A stretch of 64,000 bases of DNA from Clytia hemisphaerica (taxonomy: Eukaryota > Cnidaria > Hydrozoa > Leptothecata > Clytiidae). The translations under genes and the position numbers were made by a program. Location of the stretch: contig CACVBU010000734.1 in the NCBI GenBank assembly GCA_902728285.1, positions 62,001 to 126,000 of the forward strand. The letters run 5' to 3'. Below the pieces are notes generated by a model, which saw only the letters and a list, made by a program, of their open reading frames with translations, made no database searches and was not told where the DNA came from. Below are positions 58,752 through 64,000 of this stretch, piece after piece; within the stretch, counting starts at the first letter, position 1; the number at the start of each line of letters is the position of its first letter.

Positions 58752-59842
58752 ACCACCACTCAATGTTTTCTGTGCCAAGTTTGAGTTTAGAAGACTCTCC
58801 CCTTGAAAAAAAATTAATCTTGTACGGTTGTCCTAAGCATGTGGAACGGAGGTAATCAAATTTTTCAAATTTGTCAAGAAAACAAATCAAAACTGGCCAA
58901 GAACCAACAAGTCATCTTTGTACAAGCTATATTTTTAGATTTTTATTTTTGTTATATGCTTGATTTCGACAGACGATTCAAATAAAAATGTTCAATAGTT
59001 CGATGACTATCGTTTGATTTTATTTTTTAGGCATCATTTACACTAGAAGAACTAAGAGGAAAGAAAAGAGTGTTGCGTGGGGGCGGCGGGTTGCGCTGCC
59101 GTGCTTTTTTTGTTCTCCATCAAAATGGATGAATTGGAGAATAATAGAGTGCCAGCCCCAAAACCACCCACTGCCCCCATATAATGAACAAATTACAAGC
59201 GTGTAATTTGCCGCGCGGGTGACTTCATGGGCTCCATCGTAATGCTGCAAATTTCTTCTTCATCATTTGGAGGAAAGCAAGTTTGGAGAAAGTTGAAATT
59301 GGTACCAATATTTAGCTTATGAAAGTCTCCATTCATATTTATATACAAACTTTGAAAGCCCCACAACTTGCTATCAATGGTAATTCAAAAGTTAAGGGTT
59401 AATTTCTTTGATATTTGACAATTTTCTTTTGTTCCAAAAGGTAGTTTTTTACAAAATATTGAGCTCAAAATCACACAGTAAGCTAGCGCTTGAAGTTGTT
59501 AAAAACACTTATATAATAATGCTAAAAAAAGTATTCCTTCCAGGAGTTATGTAAGTTTGAAGGTTATTTTTTCAAAAATCTTGTTTTTGTTACTCTGCAG
59601 GCGGGAGCTTCAACCTCACTAACAAAGGCAGAAAGGGAGACCTCAACATGAACATTCATTGGGCTGTTTTATTTGGTCTTTAAAACAACAAAGTGATAAA
59701 AAAGAAAGATGGAAAAGTAACATTTGGCATAGAATGAATTTCTCTAAAATTGGTAACAAATAAACATCAAGTGCGTATTACTTATGGGTAATGAATCAAC
59801 GGATCCTGCACTAATGTACTTCCCAGTTTTCTCAAAGGTAAC
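58752..59842. other. No gene recognised
   Basis: AT-rich. A possible orphan terminal exon (about 59602-59682 on the plus strand, after CTCTGCAG) has no partner and was not called. Confidence 0.4.
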
Positions 59843-59914
59843 GAATCGAGTGGGGATTGAACCCACGACCTCTTGCTTGCCGGGCGATTGCTCTCCCAAT
59901 TGTGCTATCGGTTC
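59843..59914 (-). tRNA. tRNA-like gene or pseudogene (Ala-GGC-like)
   Basis: 72 nt on the minus strand. The acceptor stem GAACCGA/TCGATTC has one mismatch, the D stem GCAC/GAGC has one mismatch, and the T arm GTGGG-TTCAATC-CCCAC is perfect. The anticodon stem pairs poorly and position 33 is C instead of the near-universal T, so I favour a pseudogene or SINE head over a functional tRNA. By position the anticodon would be GGC. Confidence 0.4.
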
Positions 59915-60123
59915 GTTGCTATTACACTAGTTCGTAGTAGACGAGGGGAGCGACGTGCTCAATGTTCACCATCCGGTACCTGAATTCTACGAATCAATGG
60001 AATTGCCACAAACTGAGACACAGCTAGTGTCCAATCTCCAAACAACCCGCTAACTTTGAGGGAACTGTTAAGCTATGTACATTGGGGAGAGAAATAAACA
60101 TCGATAATCTACATCCCATCCAG

Positions 60124-60191
60124 CCAAATGTACTAAACAGCCAACTGTACTAAACAGCCAACTGTACTAAACAGCCAACTGTACTAAACCG
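60124..60191. repeat. Four tandem copies of a 17-bp unit
   Basis: CCAACTGTACTAAACAG is repeated four times, with small changes in the first and last copy. Confidence 0.9.
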
Positions 60192-60416
60192 TCAACCCGC
60201 CCTTAGCCTGGGAATCCTTAAGCCCATAATCTTAGAAAAAATAACAAAATACCTCATCTCACAAAGTTAAGATTATAGAGCTTGGTGCAGGTAGATTAGT
60301 CTGACACAGAATGTTATAAACAGTCTGCGTGTGAACCCTTGTTGACAGACTTTCTGAACTTTGGAAACCCAGGCAGTTAGGAACATTTGGCGAGTTCCTG
60401 TACCAGTGGATACCCC

Positions 60417-60850
60417 TTAACCCTATTAGCCCCAGGGGGGGTAGAAAATTTTTGAAAATGGGTAAAATTTTCAAAATTTGATAGCATAGATTTTAAGAAA
60501 AAATCTTCATGGAAATTGCAAAACCGGCAATTATGTTAAAGAACAGTCTTTTACCTTTCAGAATCTTCAAACAGAATCGAAATATCTTTATTGATTCGAC
60601 TGTAATAGACATTTTTGTAAACCATATATTTGGGTTTTTTTCCGACAGGTGGAAATTTTGTGATGACGTCATCAGTTTTTGAATGACGTCATTAATTTTT
60701 TTTTCTTCCTGGAAAATTTTATCATGATGGAGAACATCTGTACCAAATTTCATGGCCATAGCTCTTCTAGATCGAAAATAATCGAGGGTGGTAGATTCTA
60801 CCCCCCCTGGGGATACAAAAGTCAAAAAAGCTTGGGGCTAATAGGGTTAA
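60417..60850. mobile_element. TTAA-targeted MITE, short form
   Basis: TTAA followed by CCCTATTAGCCCCAGGG is mirrored by GGGGCTAATAGGG followed by TTAA, so both target copies are intact. The interior matches the right two thirds of 31470-32160, including TTCATGGAAATTGCAAAACC-type sequence and two TGACGTCA palindromes. The element interrupts a copy of GGATACCCC/TTAA/AACC, which occurs unbroken at 63832-63850 on the other strand. Confidence 0.85.
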
Positions 60851-60860
60851 AACCACATTA

Positions 60861-62030
60861 TGTGTCGCTGCAAGCGATTTAGAGCACATTCAAGATCGGC
60901 CAGGATCGGCCAAGTAATTCTACGGCCAAAATCAGCCTAGTTCGACCAGGTCCGGTTCGGATCGGCCAAGTCCGGTCTGGATCGGCCAATAACGGCCAGG
61001 TCCGGTTTTGTTAAGTTACAAACCTGATAAAACAAAAACAGTGATGTTCGGCCAATGTAAGACCGGTCTAGGCCAAGATGGTCCGGTCCAGGCCGATACA
61101 AACCTGTCCAGAACGTTTTACGGTAGCCGAAATACTGAATATAAGCATTAACATACTGAAAGCCGAAATACTGAATATAAGCAAAATTGTTTTCAAACAG
61201 TTTTTTCGTCGTAAATGACATACTCCCCTGTATTTCATAACCTTGACTCACTCGCTCTTATGAATCCATTTAGAAAAGATTATTAGAAATCCTCCTTAGA
61301 ATAGAATTGCACTGTGTCCCTTCGTTAGTTTATTTAGACATTCCTGTTTCATTTACATATATCTCCCCTGTTATAACTTGCATGTCAATATTTTTCTTGG
61401 TATTTCATACACAGCTAGTAAAGTAACACCAAAACCAAATTGAAAAATTGGTTGTTTCAACCTTTTAACTAACGACAGCTTAATCTCTCAAAAATAAACT
61501 GTTACTTGCCTTTTCCTTTGCTGATATTCCAATAATTTATAATCTTAATTTTTAGCTCATGAAAAATTATTCTCGTGACGGTTTTCACTCTAGTGAAAAC
61601 ATAAAAATAAAAATACGTCCACCTTCTTGCTTCTGTTGTGGTACTTTTCCTTTTGCTTTTGTTTAAGAGTCAGAGACTTTTCAAAACATTTGAACGTTCT
61701 CTGGAGTTCATTCGAACACTTAACAAAAAGATTCGAAAGGCACTCGAAATTGTAAACAAAAAAATACCGGCATACGAAAAAGATTTGCTTGTTTGTTTTC
61801 AGACCGGACTTGGCCGAATTTGGCCGATTTGGACCGGTCTAGATCGGCCTTTGTTTAAAGAAAAGATTAAGAAACATGGCTCAGCTAAGATTAGCCTAGA
61901 TTGGCCCAGATCGGTCAACATCGGCCAAATTCGGCCAGGAACGGTCCAGACCGGTCCATATCGGCCAAAAGTTCGGCTTTTTAAGGATCGGCCCATTTTC
62001 AATGTGCTCCAAATCGCGTGCAGGGACACA
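60861..62030. mobile_element. Inverted-repeat element built of GGCC/CCGGTC motifs
   Basis: TGTGTCGCTGCAAGCGATTT and AGAGCACATT at the left pair with AATGTGCTCCAAATCGCGTG and CAGGGACACA at the right. Both subterminal zones (60890-61100 and 61800-61990) are dense in ATCGGCC, CCGGTC and GACCGG. No transposase frame is seen in the AT-rich centre. Confidence 0.72.
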
Positions 62031-62127
62031 TATACCTTAAAACCTACAAAGTTGGGTTTTGGGCTCTCTTAACCACCAAACTTAATTTAATATTGTATAA
62101 TTCACTTTTTTACAATCTATAATATCA

Positions 62128-62262
62128 GTACAGTTGACGCTCTCTAATTCGACGTTCTACTATTCGAGAGTCTCCTTAATTTGATGAAATTTAAAGTCCC
62201 CGTCAACAAGAAACTCTTATAAACGACGCTCCCTTATTCGATAAGCTTCCTTATTCGATGTG
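62128..62262. repeat. pogo/Tigger-like terminal fragment
   Basis: TACAGTTGACGCTCTCTAAT, repeated ATTCGA strings and AAGTCCCCGTCAACAAGAAA resemble pogo/Tigger ends and match the fragment at 29695-29882. Confidence 0.45.
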
Positions 62263-63230
62263 CATACCAAAATGTCACAAATTTTATGGAGATTTAGAAA
62301 AATATTAGTAACAATGTAGATTGTAAAGTTGTAAAGTTTTGCGGTGCATTTTTTTGCTTGAGAGTCAAGTAAACAATATAGCGCTTTCGCAGCATTAATC
62401 TTTGATACGCATTTTGGCGGGACGCTAGTCACAAGTGTTTCAACTGGTATTCCAACGAAGCCATATTTTGGTCTGTACAGAAATTTCGCCCGCTCAAATC
62501 AAAACAACAAAATGGTCAAACTCACTAAAGCAAAACATTGCCGCCACGGCATTTCCCTGGATAAAAATTCTGGTCACGTGACCATCCGTGATTTTAGACC
62601 AATGAAAACGCTTCATTTCCGCGGATTAAAGTTGTGTCTACACTAACACGCTGGAACTAGCTAGAAAAAGAGAGAAAAACCGGGGGTCAAATTTAATTTT
62701 TCTCCCTTCTTACGGCAAACATAAAAGACTTTAAGAGCCCAATTTTTGAGAAAGGGGTGTTATATCATAAATAAATTATGTAAGTGAGTGATATTTTAAG
62801 TAATAAGTTCATTAACAATTTTAATTTGAAGTTTGTTTTTAAAAACAAAACCCCCGTGCTAGATGATAATTTCATTTTCTTAACTTATGGACCCATTTGG
62901 AAATATTTGTAATACAGATCATTTGGCAGTGTAATTGCAGCCTATACAAGAATTGGAATCTAAAGTCTGAAATCGTAACTCCTTGCCAGTGACCCCGCAG
63001 AGAAAGTTTTAGTTGGCAGACACTGACTTTAGGTTGGTTTGGAAATTGTTTTATTTTGAAATGTAATTATCACTTTACAGGGTGGCCACGCTTATTTTAG
63101 ATGAAAAATCCAGCTCTTTTGGTCAATAACATCCTTTTTTCCATGTATTTTGAGCTGAAAAATGTACCTTTTTCCAGCCTTCACCAAAAAATCTGTACTT
63201 TTTTCCAGCTATAAGCGAGTGCAAAATTAT

Positions 63231-63852
63231 TACCATTGGATACCCCTTTAAAACCTACAAAAAATAGAGATACCCTCTATCTGAAAATTTAGGTAGGAAT
63301 TTAGGCTGAAACTTTTCGTGTTGAAAGTACGCTGTCTATGGTTCCTACAAAATGGTTTTTCTCCAATAGCTTTTTATATAATAGTCCTTTTGGTCTCAAA
63401 TTTTGAACAGTGATTCACTGCAAAGTAACTAATGTTGCAATTAGATCATTGGGACCTAAATATTTTCAAGACTGTATGTTAGAATCAAAATACACCTTAA
63501 AACCTAAATTAGAACTTTGAGGGCCTTAAGATTTCTCTGGGGTCTAACCATGAAAAAGAAAATGATTTTTTTCATACCTGCCATAAATGTAGGTACCAAA
63601 AAAGTATAGGTTTTATGACCCTATTAATACAATTGTGTAATCTCTAGATCCGAGAAACTAAAAATTTCGATAACTTCGAATTTTATAACACTTTGCGATA
63701 AGTGAAATTCTCAAAATTAGTTTTTTTTATGATTATGATAAAGTACATTTAAGAGGTTGTAAAAAAGTGAACTGAACATTATTAAATTAAGTTTGGTGGC
63801 TAAGAGAGCCCGAAGTGCAACTTTGTAGGTTTTAAGGGGTATCCACTGGTAC
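63231..63852. repeat. Inverted repeat with TACCA.TGGATACCCC ends
   Basis: TACCATTGGATACCCCTTTA and AAACCTACAAA at the left are mirrored by TTTGTAGGTTTTAAGGGGTA and TCCACTGGTA at the right. A third, inverted copy of the right arm's inner part (AAACCTACAAAGTTG, GGGCTCTCTTA, CCACCAAACTTAATTTAAT) lies at 62037-62108. Confidence 0.7.
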
Positions 63853-64000
63853 TTCTAGATTTTTAATAGACATTTCTTTCAAATCGATTAAACAGATCTA
63901 AGCCACAGGGTCCTACCGCCAAAAAGTTTAGGTACCCCCAAAATTTTTAGAATTCTTAGAATTCTAAAGTAGTCCCCCAACTTTGAGTTACTCCCTTGGT

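Noticed and set aside
59602-59682. Plus-strand candidate terminal exon (GGSFNLTNKG...)
   Set aside because: It has an acceptor and a stop but no partner exon on the plus strand nearby and no recognised family.
60937-62072. Frames with repeated GRSRPD and RPGPD-type peptides
   Set aside because: They translate the GGCC/CCGGTC motif arrays of the element at 60861-62030.

Overview
The window looks like animal nuclear DNA: AT-rich, intron-rich, with GT-AG splice sites and a dense load of transposon remnants. Three genes have clear animal relatives: ICE2/NARG2, C9orf85 and an SLC1 transporter. The gene at 9956-15052 encodes a receptor-like surface protein with a signal peptide, two or three Ig-like domains, a Thr stalk, one membrane helix and a tail with tandem YxxL/YxxV motifs. 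This resembles the allorecognition (Alr) proteins of hydrozoans such as Hydractinia. My best guess is therefore a cnidarian, probably a hydrozoan, but that rests on protein architecture recalled from memory, not on a search.

Layout. 1-9900: no convincing gene; SINE-like sequences and at least eight inverted-repeat (MITE-like) elements. 9956-19734 (+): the Ig/ITIM-like receptor, followed by a second set of stalk/membrane/tail exons (17675-19734) with no ectodomain of its own but in a compatible splice phase. 19735-26095: mostly repeats, including a TTAA-flanked piggyBac-type MITE and a degenerate minisatellite. 26096-46681 (-): a ten-exon ICE2 gene encoding about 768 residues. Its 8.3-kb sixth intron holds an intronless SLC1 transporter gene on the opposite strand (34596-36266). 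47556-48720 (-): reverse transcriptase fragment of a DIRS-like retrotransposon. 50133-50676 (-): the last two exons of an unidentified gene. 52159-52704 (-): intronless C9orf85-like gene. 53460-53933 (-): small intronless SET-domain methyltransferase. 54111-58748: a nested pair of large inverted-repeat elements; the inner one has 9-bp target duplications and arms made of 24-bp minisatellites. 58749-64000: no gene seen; TTAA-targeted MITEs and a further inverted-repeat element rich in GGCC/CCGGTC motifs.

The genes do not form an operon or a shared pathway. ICE2 belongs to the little elongation complex (snRNA transcription), SLC1 is a membrane amino-acid transporter, C9orf85 is an uncharacterised Zn-ribbon-like protein, and the Ig protein is a probable cell-surface recognition receptor. 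The points most worth following are: the receptor's alternative membrane/tail cassette; the SLC1 gene nested in ICE2 with a changed substrate-site residue; and the several unrelated inverted-repeat element families whose arms are built of short repeats, several with recognisable target-site duplications. Exon boundaries were set by eye from splice consensus and reading-phase continuity.
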